A DNA stretch of 64,000 nucleotides from Bactericera cockerelli (GCA_024516035.1 CM044960.1:15905880-15969879); one strand, 5' to 3'; counted from the first letter of the stretch, positions 1-12,000 are shown. Notes: a model not told the origin generated them from the sequence alone. Numbers and translations are program-made.

Positions 1-1
1 T

Positions 2-1303
2 GGTATTCATACAATTACGGGTTTTACTGAGAGTTTCTCCTGCAATTTTCCCTGTCGAATGTGTAAAATGCAGAAGAAAGAAACAGAACAAGCAACATTC
101 GAAAAGAAATCTCTTCTGAGGAACGCAGAAGATCATCAACGTGATGTACAGTTGAAAGATATCTCTTTAACAGGGGTGAAAGAAAATTGTATTTGGCTAC
201 AAGTAGATAACTTTGATCTTTTTTCTCAAATGGGCTATGATGTCATGCATGACTTAAATGAGGGTTGCTCAAAATATATCATGTGCTCTTTAATTGTCTC
301 TTTGATAGACAAAATGAAATATTTCTCTGTAGACACTTTAAATCAAAAAATTTGCTCCTTCCAATATGGACCTGATAATGGGGACAAACCAGTAACCTTA
401 TCAATTTTAAACCTAAGAAAAGGTAATTTACGTCTTAGTGCCTCTGAAATGTCTACATTTTGTAGATATTTTGGTGTTATGTTTGGCACATTTGTTCCAA
501 GAGAAAGCTGCTATTGGAAAGTGTACATTACTTTAATGAGAGTACTGAATTTTGCTATGTCTCCAATATTTCTTAGACGTCAACTTGTGTTTTTCAATCA
601 TTTGGTTTCTGAACTGTGTGAAATGTATAAGATATTGTTCAATGAAACTCTCAAACCCAAATTTCACAATTTATTGCACTATGCTTCTGCAATGGAGCGA
701 TTTGGCCCTTTACGATATTTGTCTTCAATGCGATATGAAGCAAAACATAGGCCCAACAAATTGATAGCTAAATCATCTGTCAATCGTAGGAATATGACGT
801 TGACAATTGCTCGCAAACACCAACTTATGATGAATGACATGTTCATGCAGGATCATTTTAACTCATCGGTCTTGTGTGGTTTAAAAAATGAAGTTTTGTT
901 GAATGAGGCAGAGAATATTTTGGATAAAGTAAAATTGAGTACTACTAGAGTAAAAAAAATATACAGTGTGAGTTGGGTCTCAAAGTGTTCTGAGCACTTT
1001 TCTCCAGGACATGTAATTGTTACAAGTGTTACTGAAGACAATGTGCACTTTGCTAGAATTCATAAACTATATGTTGATGATGAAATGGATACAATAATTT
1101 TTGAAACACAACCATTAAAAACCATAGAGTTTAATGATCATTACTTTGCTTATCAGGTGCAAAACTCACCCTCTGAAAAACATACTTTTGTAGATGTAAA
1201 TAAAATGCAACATCCCTTTGTATGTAACTGTACTCCTTTAGGTAGGAGCAGTCATATTGACCCTATTTTTTTGGTTGTTTTGAGAAAACCTATTTCTCCC
1301 TGA
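2..1303 (+). CDS. CACTA/EnSpm-like transposase, C-terminal part (cut by window edge)
   Basis: The frame is open from the first bases of the window; the first ATG is at 59, but translation is already open upstream with a CRMC zinc-knuckle-like motif, so the protein is truncated by the window edge and not by mutation. About 430 residues are visible. Motifs in order are CRMC near the start, MHDLNEG (about residue 80), HNLLHY (about 220) and MRYEAKHR (about 240). These match, from family knowledge, the insect and vertebrate transposases of the EnSpm/CACTA (TNP2-like) type, with conserved H-x-L-x-EG and HxLLHY blocks. A natural TGA/TAA-type stop ends the frame at 1303 with no internal stop. Downstream repeats and a CAGTG end at about 2634 fit one element. 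An alternative is another DDE family of uncharacterised 'LOC' proteins. The superfamily is inferred and the transposase nature is fairly sure. Confidence 0.7.
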   Translation, partial: GIHTITGFTESFSCNFPCRMCKMQKKETEQATFEKKSLLRNAEDHQRDVQLKDISLTGVKENCIWLQVDNFDLFSQMGYDVMHDLNEGCSKYIMCSLIVSLIDKMKYFSVDTLNQKICSFQYGPDNGDKPVTLSILNLRKGNLRLSASEMSTFCRYFGVMFGTFVPRESCYWKVYITLMRVLNFAMSPIFLRRQLVFFNHLVSELCEMYKILFNETLKPKFHNLLHYASAMERFGPLRYLSSMRYEAKHRPNKLIAKSSVNRRNMTLTIARKHQLMMNDMFMQDHFNSSVLCGLKNEVLLNEAENILDKVKLSTTRVKKIYSVSWVSKCSEHFSPGHVIVTSVTEDNVHFARIHKLYVDDEMDTIIFETQPLKTIEFNDHYFAYQVQNSPSEKHTFVDVNKMQHPFVCNCTPLGRSSHIDPIFLVVLRKPISP

Positions 1304-1741
1304 ATAGATTGATTCTCTTAGTTATAATGGAACAGCTGTTGTATATAACAGTAAAGTTGCTGGATTACTGTTACAAAGTAATGTTAATGTATAATCAGCA
1401 GAAAATGGGATATATTTCCACAAATAATTTAATCACGTTTAGAATGTTGATTTAGGATGGATTTATTCCGAAAGTTTTTTTTTTTATATCTTCCATTTTA
1501 TCAGTTAGATGTTGGTTTGTTTTTGTCTATTTGCTGAAACTTATTACTGTACAATTTTTCTCTTCTTCTTTTTTTCCTTCTTTCTTTCTTTTTTTTAATT
1601 TGTGCATTAATAATTTGAAAAATATAAACATTGTAAATTTTTTTGAATAATCTTATTCAATGTGTTCTTACTGTCAATATTTTCTCAGGTAGGATGGACC
1701 TCTTGTGGCAGTAAAATTCGCAATATGAACTTTGTTATGTA

Positions 1742-2434
1742 CATTTCATTAAATCTAGCATTGTGAGAATTGCAAATTTAACATTGGGTGAACAACAAAG
1801 TAGACACTGTCAACCTAGCATAACAGGAAACCCAGCATTGAGAGGATTGCAAAATTGATGATGTTTGAACAACAAAGTTGACACTGTCAAACTAGCATAG
1901 TAGGGAATCTAGCATTGTGAGAGTTGCAAAGTTTACATTGAGTAAACAACAAAGTTGACACTGTCAAACTAGCATAGTAGGAAATCTAGCATTGTGAGAG
2001 TTGCAAATTTTACATTGAGTAAACAACAAAGTTGACACTGTCAAACTAGCATAGTAGGGAATCTAGCATTGTGAGAGTTGCAAAGTTTACATTGAGTAAA
2101 CAACAAAGTTGACACTGTCAAACTAGCATAGTAGGAAATCTAGCATTGTGAGAGTTGCAAATTTTACATTGAGTAAACAACAAAGTTGACACTATCAAAC
2201 TAGCATAGTAGGGAATCTAGCATTGTGAGAGTTGCAAAGTTTACATTGAGTAAACAACAAAGTTGACACTGTCAAACTAGCATAGTAGGAAATCTAGCAT
2301 TGTGAGAGTTGCAAAGTTTACATTGAGTAAACAACAAAGTTGACACTGTCGACCTATCATAGTAGGGAATATACACAAAATATAGCACTGTGAGTGCAAC
2401 AATGAGTAAATTGCTTGGGTACAAATTTAACATT
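1742..2434. repeat. 77-bp tandem array (about 9 copies), subterminal to CACTA element
   Basis: The marker CATAGTAGG recurs at 1896, 1973, 2050, 2127, 2204, 2281 and 2358, exactly 77 bases apart, with two degenerate copies before them (about 1742 and 1819). Neighbouring units alternate between two variants (GGGAATC with AAAGTTT, and GGAAATC with AAATTTT). The last amplification unit therefore seems to have been a 154-bp dimer, although the unit at 2281 breaks the alternation. Confidence 0.9.
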
Positions 2435-2991
2435 AACATAGTGCTTATTGACATGTAGCAAAGTGAGAGCTTTGTTAAGGACACAGTATACTTTTTTGTT
2501 CTCGTATTTTTTAACTTTGCGAATGCAGCATAACCATCATCACAATATTTGCTAGGCTAAGGTAACAAACTAACTTTGTGGGCTCATATATCGCTATACT
2601 ACTTTGTGGTCACCACAACATTTTTTTCTCAGTGTATAACGTGTGGCTGGCGATTTGTCACTCATTGAACCCTGTAACTGATACGTAAGGAGAAACGTGT
2701 CAGCACTAATAGAGTCATTCGGGACAGAGTAGAACTTTATGACGTGTGACACTTGTGTGCAGACGAGAGTAATTTTCAGCTCTCACGCTGAAATTTCCAT
2801 CATTCAGGTGGCAACCAGTGAAGGAGTGTGAGCTTTTTTCAAATTCGAATTCGAATTCTGTTTACAACTAATTGATGAGGGTATGACTATGTAATTGAAA
2901 GCTACGTTAACCCTCACCCAAAAAAAATGACAAATATAAATTTTGTTTGGGTCTAGGTATACACATAGGTACCTACAATTTGTACCACAGA

Positions 2992-3198
2992 TGATGTGTT
3001 TTCAGATAGCACAGTTTCAGGTGATCCTGATTCCATCACTGCCCCTGGTTCTAAATTTGTAGGCCGTGGCGAACCTTATCTTTGCTCTAACTCAGCTTAT
3101 ACTCGTAGTTCATACCACTACACCACTATAATGCAAATGAGTATGAACTTTCATTTGGTTCCAACACCCTTATCAGTATCACACTCAAAGTTATCATG
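2992..3198 (+). other. Possible orphan exon or gene fragment
   Basis: An acceptor-like TACCACAG is followed by about 68 codons with ordinary-looking composition (rich in Ser, Thr and Tyr, with a GRGEPYLC stretch), ending in TGA just before the 27-bp minisatellite. A shift to the next frame would read on through the minisatellite as RDYRKAQGG repeats. I do not recognise a family. It could be a decayed exon, part of a transposable element, or chance. Confidence 0.25.
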
Positions 3199-3211
3199 AC
3201 CGAGCTGTTCA

Positions 3212-3446
3212 GAAACAGGGTGGTAGGGACTTTAGGAAGGCTCAAGGTGGTAGGGACTTTAGGAAGGCTCAAGGCGGTAGGGACTATAGGAAGGCTCAAG
3301 GTGGTAGGGACTATAGGAAGGCTCAAGGTGGTAGGGACTATAGGAAGGCTCAAGGCGGTAGGGACTATAGGAAGGCTCAAGGTGGTAGGGACTAAACGAA
3401 GGCTCAGGGTGGTAGGGACTTTAGGGAAGCTCAAGGTGGAAGGGAC
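3212..3446. repeat. 27-bp minisatellite (about 8.5 copies)
   Basis: The unit GGTGGTAGGGACTATAGGAA plus GGCTCAA (27 bp) repeats with single-base variants. Because 27 is a multiple of three, several frames stay open through the array on both strands (for example 3196-3459 + and 3126-3497 -). Those open frames are therefore no evidence of a gene by themselves. Confidence 0.9.
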
Positions 3447-4667
3447 CAATATCGTCTGAAATGACCTCGATGTTAAAGAGAAGTTAAGTAATGCCAAAAT
3501 GTCAAATGAAGATGAACTGAATGACCATGACTAAACGACTCAGACAAGGGGGTTAAGAAGATAAAGCTCTGAACTGGTTCGATACCCGTCCGGGGCAAAT
3601 ATTTCTGACGGAATTTGAACGCGTTTTTGGATTGAATAACACTTTCTTCTATCCACTCTTTCTGTTGGGTCAGTTTTATTGAAAAATTTCGATTTGTGTT
3701 AAATATCACACATTTAAATTTGTGTACCGATCTTGTTAAATAAACAATATTATTTATACCACAGCACGTAATGCCATTTCTTGCGACTGATCTCATGGTA
3801 TTTTCCCTTACAGGGATGCACGATTTTAGGAACATCCTGTTTTTCTTCTTTCATATTATTACTTTGTAGATATAATAACACAGCCGAGCTAGGATAAACT
3901 AGCTCGAACACCTGTACTCCTTACAAGAAATCTTATCCTCATAGAACAGGAAATGGAGTTCCCCGCCCTTCCCCTTGCTCCTTATCTCCTTGTCCTCCTC
4001 TGATAAGGATTTGTGATTATGAGAGTGACCCCAAAACCCAAAGCAAGGATACTTTATGCTACATTACTCCACCTACTTGTATGTCGTATACCTAAACGAA
4101 GTAAAACGTCTAAAACCCCTCTTACATCATATAGCTAGCAAGGATATAATTCATCCTCAGAAACATATCCGGAGATTATCCCTAATCCCCCGCTAGCGTT
4201 TTCTTTGTAGATACCCTAGTTCTAGTACGTATCTCTTCTCTAGTCTCCTCCCTCCCTCACTTTCCACTGAGGACGCTCGTTTATTATATTATCTTTCCAG
4301 TGTTCTTAGCCTGGGGAGGTTTCCTGTTTTCTTAACTTGTTTCTCAAATACATCCGTTTTGTATGTCACTGAATTTTTCAAAGTGAATTGAGGACACGAG
4401 TAAAAAATTGAGAATTTTTGCATGTAACGTTATCAAAGTTGTTTGGTTTTATATTTATATCTGCTAGTACAAGATAAAAGAACCAAGAATTCTCTTGCTT
4501 TTGACTACTATTAGGAATGATTAAAAAATTTTACTACTTTTCTCTCTTTTATTCCATAAATAAGGCCCAAATTTTACCTACCATGTTCGATAAACAAAAA
4601 CCTTAAACAAAAATACTACGATGCACACTTCTAATATCATAATATTTTATTTCTTGTTTGTTTCCAG
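3447..4667. other. Intergenic or intronic; upstream intron of the RASSF-like gene
   Basis: AT-rich single-copy-looking DNA. A tRNA-like B-box remnant (GGTTCGATACCCG near 3578) marks an old SINE. No exon was recognised before the acceptor at 4666-4667. Confidence 0.4.
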
Positions 4668-5630
4668 GTGAAGTTGTCGTTAGAGAAGAAGTCCAACATA
4701 GACGATGACAGTGGCCGAGGCAGTCCCTCCTCCACCACCACCAACACAACCGCCACCACTGCCACCTCCTGCCGGAGGAGACACCGCAACAAGAACAAAC
4801 ATCGGCAGGCGAGCCAAACACTACACCCGAAACGGTTGGAACAAATATCCAAAACTCACAACGTCGAGAAAGAGAGCATTGAGAAACTTCTCCAACTCAT
4901 TCTAGTCCAAGGGGAAACTATCCAAAGCCAACTGCAAAAACTTCAGGATCGAAACAAGAAAATAGAAATGCTCGAACAATTGCAGCACAAAAATCGAATC
5001 AATATGTTGGGAACAAATTATGTGATAGATACCTATCTGAATGATCTAGCAGACAACGAGGGCGCCACAAGTCATCCTAGTGACAGTAGAATACGGACAA
5101 ACCAAAGTTCTAGACAAACCCATGAAGATGATGAAGACGAAGAAACAACACTAGAAGAAGAAGTTGAAAAAGAAATAGAGGAACTCAAACTGAAAATAGA
5201 ACTGTTTGAAAATATAACGAAATTAAATGATAAAATAGAAGGCGAGGAGGAGAAAATTATCAAGCTGAATCATGCGATTAAAAGTTATGAAAGTAACGAC
5301 CAACTCAATTACGTAATTAATAAAATAGATAAGTTAACTATGAGTAATAAGAATAACATGAAACTTTTAGAATCAAACGAGTCCATGTTGAATGAAACAA
5401 ATAGTGCACTTCTGAATAGGAAAAAATATCTGAGCTACTTAGAGAATCAGTTTCAGAGTGAATGTCTCCTGGAGAGTGAGTATATCCATGGGTTAGAAGT
5501 ACTTAATGAAAACATCGTTGCCAACACCTATAGTTCCCTCACAAATTTCAAGAAGAATCACAGGAATGACGATAACAACAGTGGGGCAATGTCGCTACAA
5601 CCAATGGGCGTATTAGATACTCTGGTTTAG
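4668..5630 (+). CDS. RASSF9/10 (meru)-like protein, last exon
   Basis: A polypyrimidine tract and TTTCCAG acceptor end at 4667, and an open frame of 320 codons runs to TAG at 5630. The encoded C-terminal half has a basic, Ser/Thr-rich linker, then an HPKR ... KLLQLILVQGETIQSQL block (about residues 53-85) and long acidic coiled-coil segments (about 150-290). From family knowledge, this order (end of RA domain, HPKR motif, IxxQGETIxxQL helix, coiled coil) is typical of N-terminal RASSF proteins RASSF9/10 and fly meru, scaffolds in planar polarity and Par-complex asymmetry. The last residues, DTLV, form a class I PDZ ligand. The RA domain must lie in upstream exons not identified here. AATAAA follows at about 5692. 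The family assignment is moderately sure, the exact orthologue less so. Confidence 0.55.
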   Translation: MKLSLEKKSNIDDDSGRGSPSSTTTNTTATTATSCRRRHRNKNKHRQASQTLHPKRLEQISKTHNVEKESIEKLLQLILVQGETIQSQLQKLQDRNKKIEMLEQLQHKNRINMLGTNYVIDTYLNDLADNEGATSHPSDSRIRTNQSSRQTHEDDEDEETTLEEEVEKEIEELKLKIELFENITKLNDKIEGEEEKIIKLNHAIKSYESNDQLNYVINKIDKLTMSNKNNMKLLESNESMLNETNSALLNRKKYLSYLENQFQSECLLESEYIHGLEVLNENIVANTYSSLTNFKKNHRNDDNNSGAMSLQPMGVLDTLV

Positions 5631-7150
5631 CTTGGTGTCCCTTTTTGAATACTGTACAAATTGCAAACTGCCTAGTTGGATTGACTTTAAAATAAAAGAA
5701 TATGAATATGTCTTTCTTCTTGAATGAGTACCATTTTCATACCGTACATTGTAGGTAATTAAATTACATAAATCGTAGGTAGATCTTTTTAATAACTTTA
5801 AAGTTGTTCAATGGAATAAAACGATAGATACAACGTTGAAACCTCTATCGAAAAAGTATCTACCAAGTAATTTACTATTAGTATTGTTTATTGTAGTACC
5901 TAGGTAGGTAGAAATGTGAGTTGGTACAATGCAATAAATGATCATTTTATTTTCAAATCCATAGGCAAAGAAAGTATTTCATTTGTTTTAAGAAAAACTG
6001 TGTTCTCCAATAATTATATTCTGAAATTTTATCTCTTTTTCATACATACTTCGTAGTCGATTTGGTTCTATAGGTATAACTAGTGTCCCTATAACTATTT
6101 ATAAAGTAGAAATCTAGGTGCAAAAAAATGTTAAATGGTAGGTAATCTAAATTCGTAGTAAGTATAAAGATTGTTCTCTGTGTTTGTATGAATTATTTAT
6201 CACTTACATAAGTATTTTTAGAGTACTTGGATATTATATTTTACTGTTTATGTTTGTAAAGTTGTTATAATGATTTACAATTTGTTATTGATTTGAGTAA
6301 TTTGTATTATAATTTAACAATGTAAAGTTAATGTGTGCATTATTATGTTCCTATAGTAGCTAAGTTTGATTTTTTTGTAGGTAGATAATGATAATAATGT
6401 ATTATTCATGTCCGAGAAATGTAGGTATTGTAGGTGTCTCAATTTTATAAATCTTCCATTAAAAAAAACTATCGTGAAACATTTTGAAAGTTTCACAAGC
6501 AATGTGCCAAAAGAGGATCAATAGGAAACATACCTATTAGTAAGTAAACAGTATTTTGTATGTAAAAAAATCATCCACTCTTTTTCTCCTTTTCGTTATG
6601 TATGGAATTTTCATAAGGATTTTGTGTTTTTCTGGTTTGTCGAAAATCTCATTAGACAGTACTTGGTTATTGGTTAAAACTTTTGGTATCTATGTACGAT
6701 TCCGTCACGTCATGAACTCAAAGAATGTTGTTTTCAAAGCGGTATTATTTGTAATATAATTTCATAAAGATATTTTTTGTAAAAATAATAATGAGTCCAT
6801 GGGTTTGTAACTTACCTACATTATAAACTGTGTTGGGAATCTGACTGTGACTGATTCCTGTTAATTTTATTATTCTGACAAACCTTTCCTTCCCCCTGTT
6901 TCTGTCAATGTTACCTTTAGCTTTAGTGTACCTTCTTCTTCTTAGTACTCTTTAGAGTCTTTAGTATTATTTTTATGTTTACGAGGTAGTATAAGTTAGT
7001 GTGAATGTCACATTGAAAATAAAACCAAATCACATATTCATGTCCTTTAGATTATATTCCCTCTGCGTTCGTTGATTTTTTTCCTTTTGGTTGTAGGCAT
7101 GTACGTAGGTACCTAGGTACATTTTGTTATAGAAACCAGAACGTTTACTA
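5631..7150. other. 3' UTR and intergenic region after the RASSF-like gene
   Basis: AT-rich DNA with several AATAAA signals (about 5692, 5816 and 7020) and many GTAGGTA/TACCTAC short motifs. No coding feature was seen; short open frames here lack any protein character. Confidence 0.4.
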
Positions 7151-7154
7151 ATTT

Positions 7155-7500
7155 TGTCCACACTATGTCCTCACCATGCTGGACGTTGATTAACTTGAGT
7201 GATTGCATAAGAACTGGTGTATTCATCCCCAGGTCAATCAAAATTTTATAAAGCAAAATTGTGTCACCTCCCAAGTAAATAATACGTAGGCTTCACATTT
7301 CCGGCCAACCCAGTCTGGAAGAGATTAATATGAGTGACTGGCACGATTGGAGGGTAAAACCTCCACCTTAAAAATTCTGATCAGGACGCCAAAACCATAA
7401 CAGAATCTTTGAACATGACAGGAGCCTAGACATTGTATTTGAATGTCCATAGTAATATATGTATAAATTCTTCCACCACCACATAAGGAGATAATTATTA
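7155..7500. mobile_element. Decayed SINE pieces (5S-like head, shared central body)
   Basis: GCTGGACGTTGATTAACTT near 7177 matches the 5S-like SINE head read on the minus strand. 7300-7500 matches the shared body and tail (GGAGGGTAAAACC, then AGGAGCCTAGACATT, then an ATT-rich end) of the better preserved copy at 55622-55970. Confidence 0.5.
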
Positions 7501-7767
7501 TTATTATTAAACATATTAGATCAAGTTTTATTTACATAGAATATATAATATATACAATATATACATAGATGAAAATTGACATTAACCCAGATAACGCGGT
7601 GAAATTTTTTGTTTTATTTTTTTGGAGTGATATAAATTGAGTCCTGAATCAAAATAAGTGCTGTCAACTTATCACTCGGACTCAAAACAAAGAGCTTAAG
7701 GTGTCGCCAACTAACCTCAACAAGCTGAATTAATTAGAAAAATTCCACAACGTAGTACCTTTCACCG

Positions 7768-7823
7768 GATGGGGCTGACGTCCTTCCAGAAGGACGTCCT
7801 TCTGGAAGGACGTCAGCCCCATC
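7768..7823. repeat. Perfect 56-bp spacerless palindrome
   Basis: Arms of 28 bp starting GATGGGGCTGACGTCC meet at the central GGAC/GTCC with no spacer. I found no mismatch between 7768-7795 and the reverse complement of 7796-7823. It would form a cruciform or hairpin. Confidence 0.9.
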
Positions 7824-8299
7824 TGGGTTAATAAAATAAAAATTCAAGGGTGGTGCTAATCCCAACGGCATTCTCTTCCGCACTTCAACCGGTGCGGAAA
7901 AGCATTGGTAATTTGGTAGATATCTCACAAACACGGATATGACGCAGACTCAAGAAAAAATCTCCAAATCTCCATCATTCGGCGCGCGTCTCACTCTACC
8001 TACTCGCGATGCTCAGAGGCGAAATATGGGTATACCAACCTTTAAAAGGTACCTACCTATGTACTTATGAATTCGAGTAAAATATAAGAGTAGTCGGACA
8101 CTCCTAACATAAACAAAAAGTATCTTTGACTTATTACTCACCTGAAATAAAATCTCTGCTCCTTTGATGGAATGACGACTGACAACTGAAAACACTATTT
8201 CGTAAGTTTATCATAATAATTATAGGTATTTACAAGTGGTTCTGATGAAATTAGCTTCACTTTAAATTTAGAAACCAAACTTGTGGTACCTGTTAAGCC

Positions 8300-8490
8300 G
8301 CTAAGTGCAACATTTTGTCTCACAACATTGCTTGTATGGGAAGTGTTGCAAACGTTGCGGAGTCAGTGGGGTTCTATCTCATTTGATCCTAAAGGAATGA
8401 GCATGAATCTTTTATCCTAAAGGAAGGAGCTCCTATAAGAAGCTTGGAGCATTGCGGACCGTTGCGAGACAAAATGTTGTGGACTCGGTG
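8300..8490. mobile_element. Short inverted-repeat element (MITE-like)
   Basis: ACATTTTGTCTCACAAC near 8310 pairs with GTTGCGAGACAAAATGT near 8463. About 150 bp containing a direct repeat of TCCTAAAGGAA lies between. No coding capacity. The superfamily was not identified. Confidence 0.45.
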
Positions 8491-9048
8491 GGCACTGGGC
8501 TCCGGGCTTCAATAGGTACCTGCAGCCGTGTGTTCACACTAGCCGTTTCAAAAAATTACTTTCCCGCCACACGTCTTGAATAGCTTTGTGAAACCAGACT
8601 GTGAAAAGTAAAGAAGATCTCAGAAGAAATCTTGTAAGTTGCTTAATTTAAACAATAAAACTTATATGCAGTTTCTATCGTAAGTTTTTATGCAAAAGCC
8701 GCATGTGAAATAAATAATGATTCGAAACAATCACTTGAATACAATGGCGCGCAACAGATTTCTAGAGAGAGATGCTGACGCAGTCTTCCTGCTGCTGCCG
8801 CTTAAATGAAAATACGCCTCATGAATGTTTCACATAATTATACCTCTGTGCTCTGGGGACGGGTCCCTCTGAAAATATTTTTTTAGGTTATGGCAGGAAA
8901 TTTTAAATTTTGTTGTAGTCATTCTCCAAAATAATTTGCGGCTAGGTACCAGTAAATTTTCTCTTTGATATCATTATTGAATCTTTGTTTTATGCCTTGT
9001 AGCTCACATACATACTAAATTTGATAAATATTACCTCCCGATAACAAT

Positions 9049-12000
9049 ATGGTAAGTATATTTTCTTGTATTAGACAACTTTGTTATTCAGGCTTTGCAA
9101 AAAGAGCAGTTCCAAAGCTCTAAAACTACATACTTTTGATTCCACGAAATAGCTTCTCAGTGGTTGTAATACCTATTATGTATTATCAAAGCTCTAAGAT
9201 ATTCAAAGAAAGAGAAAAGCTCTAAAGACAAATAAACAGTCAGGATTTTTCTCGTTTACTCCCTTATGAGTCCCCTTTCAGGATATCAGCATAATTAAAA
9301 TCCTTACTTCATTTGCAGTTTCGTAACCAGTATGATTCCGATGTCACTGTCTGGAGTCCTCAAGGACGGCTTCACCAAGTGGAGTATGCTATGGAAGCTG
9401 TGAAGCAAGGAAGTGCCACAGTAGGCCTTAAGAACAAAAGTCATGCTGTAATCATTGCCCTGAAAAGAGCTGCATCAGAATTAGCAGCTCACCAGAAGAA
9501 AATAATTGTGATTGATGAACATATTGGCTTGAGCTTTGCTGGTCTCACTGCTGATGCCAGGATTCTAGGGTAAGTTGAATAAAATTATGTTTCTGAAGAT
9601 GTTTAGAAGATGTCCACATTATGTCGATTGACAGTGTTAATAATCCAAAACCTCGATTGACATAGTGTGGACATACCTTTGTAGTAACAAATATCAAACA
9701 AATTTTGTTAAAGAATGCAAGAACACGTTATGATTTGAAATCCACTTGTCAAACACTTTATCAACATAAAAAATTAATCATAGGACCTTGAAGTTCTTCT
9801 ATTCCCAAACAAAAAATGTTAATTATTATGTAATAGGATTAAAGCTATGATAAAAGAGACATGCCCTCAAATCAGAGTTTCAACCATTCACAGTGCACTA
9901 CACAGCCTGACTTGAGGGACAGTCTGGCTTATCTTAACTTTCATCCTGTTTTATAATTTAGCCCTTAGTAATACCAAGTTCAAAACTCAATATAAAATTC
10001 GTGTTATTCCATGCACTTTGAAAATAGATAAGAGATCTATTCTATTGAAATACCAATGGACCAAAAAAGGGAATAATGCAACATAATACACTTATGGACT
10101 AAGAAATCTAGAAGGGAATATTTATCAGGACAAAAACTTTTTTGTTACCTAATGGTTTTTTTATTAACAAATAATCCCGTGCTAAATTTCCCTTAAATTA
10201 ACTCTTAATTTTGGTCATAATTTTCTTGAATTTTTGTGATTTTAATTTTGCCCTATCTACTTTAGACGATTCATGAGAATGGAGTGCTTGAACTACAAAT
10301 ATGCTCACAAAGACACCCTACCTGTGTTCCGATTAATTTCTATTGTGGGAAACAAAATGCAAGTGTGTACACAACGTTATGACAAACGTCCCTATGGAGT
10401 TGGTCTGCTGGTAGCTGGCTATGATGTAAGTATTTTAAGAAATAAAAAGTGAAATTAAAGGAATATTTCTGTGGACTGAAGTCACTGACAGAAAAATCCT
10501 TCCATGAAATTAGGCAGCATTATTATTTCATTGCAATATATATTTGGTTTCTTAACCTTTTTCAATACAAATTTAGCAGTTAATAGATGGTCAGACTATA
10601 AACTTTTTCATATGTCTGCAAAGATTAATACTGATATGGAGCAGCAAATTGGAATTTTAATAAATTGTTCTTCAGTATCACACTTAAAATTTAATTGCTC
10701 TCTAAATTATAAAAACTTTTTACATCTCTTAATTATTGTTCACCATTTTTCTCTCATAAGGATGCTGGTCCTCACATCTATCAGACCTGTCCCTCCTCCA
10801 ACTACTATGACGTAAAAGCAATGGCCATAGGGTCCAGATCTCAATCAGCTCGTACTTATCTGGAAAAGAGACTAACTGAGTTTCCGGAATGCTCTCTGGA
10901 AGATCTGGTCAAGCATGGATTGAGAGCTCTACGAGACACATTGCCCAATGACAGTGAGCTAACTACTAAGGTAAATAAAACATGTTCTATTTTTTTTAAA
11001 GAAATATTATGATGCATCACTATAAGGTTGGTAACTTCAAGCCTTCTTTAAAAAAATAATTTTCTATATTTTAAACAATAAATGATGATAGGCCTATTAT
11101 TTGTGGCCAACTCATGCTGTGTGTGTATAAGTATTACCAAAAATATTTTGCCACAGTTTTATGCAGTTTCAAACAACAACAAAAATTTTTGCTTTACAAA
11201 ATTTTGAATGAGTTGAGGAAGTCAAGCGGTGGTAAATAAGTGTTTTCTTTTTCATGACAACCACCAATTCAACATCACTAACTTTCACCATAGCCAAGTA
11301 CACTAAGCAAAACAAAATAAGGGCCACAAGTATTTTTAGAGATTCGGACCTACTACTTCAAATGTATAGGTTTAAAGATGAAATATAAGGTTGAAATTAC
11401 TCCAATACATTGTTCTCTAACTATTTTGATAAAAACAAACGAGTTTTTATTAAAAAAATTAAAGATTTTTATTTATTTTTTGAAAATGGTCGTTTTAGAA
11501 CAAACTTGAGAATAAAAGTTAAGACGCTTGTTTAACCATCACAACAACATACCAAGAAAGAATTGGAATTTATCGGCTCCTTAGTACCGAGTGTGACCTC
11601 CACGATCTGTTACACATGACTGGACTCTTCTTGGCATGCTTTGGATGAGTACATGGATGTGCTCTTCCGGAATCCTGTTCCATGCAGCTGTTAACTCCTC
11701 CATGAGCTGATCTTGAGTCTGGATCTGGTCTTTTAGGGTTTTAATCTCTCTCTTAAGGCAATCCCATGCATGTTCAATAGGATTGAAGTCTGGGCTTATC
11801 GCTGGCCAGCCGATCCCCGCTGCTTGAAATACCTCAACAGTGGCTCTTGCCGTATGGGGGCGGGCATTATCATGCATGAAGATAAAGTTGGGCCCGGTTC
11901 TTACGCTAAATGGAAGCACATGGGGAACGATGAAATTATCCACATAAAGTTGAGAGGTTACCGTTTCGTCAACAAGGAAAACCAGATTGGTTTTCCCTCT

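Larger units (their letters stand above)
1..2634 (+). mobile_element. Right part of a CACTA-like DNA transposon
   Basis: The transposase reading frame is followed by an AT-rich 3' region, a 77-bp subterminal tandem array and then a stretch ending in TTTTTTTCTCAGTG at 2621-2634. Read on the opposite strand this is CACTGAGAAAAAAA, the terminal style of animal EnSpm elements. The left terminus lies outside the window, so the TIR pairing and the target-site duplication cannot be checked here. Confidence 0.55.

Noticed and set aside
9049..9051. Doubt over a PSMA1 exon containing only the ATG
   Set aside because: The donor GTAAGTATA follows at once and the joined product gives the conserved MFRNQYDSD start, so the tiny coding exon is accepted and not treated as an anomaly.
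10504..10815. A 103-codon frame overlapping PSMA1
   Set aside because: It lies in intron 3 and runs out of frame into exon 4, with no protein-like composition.
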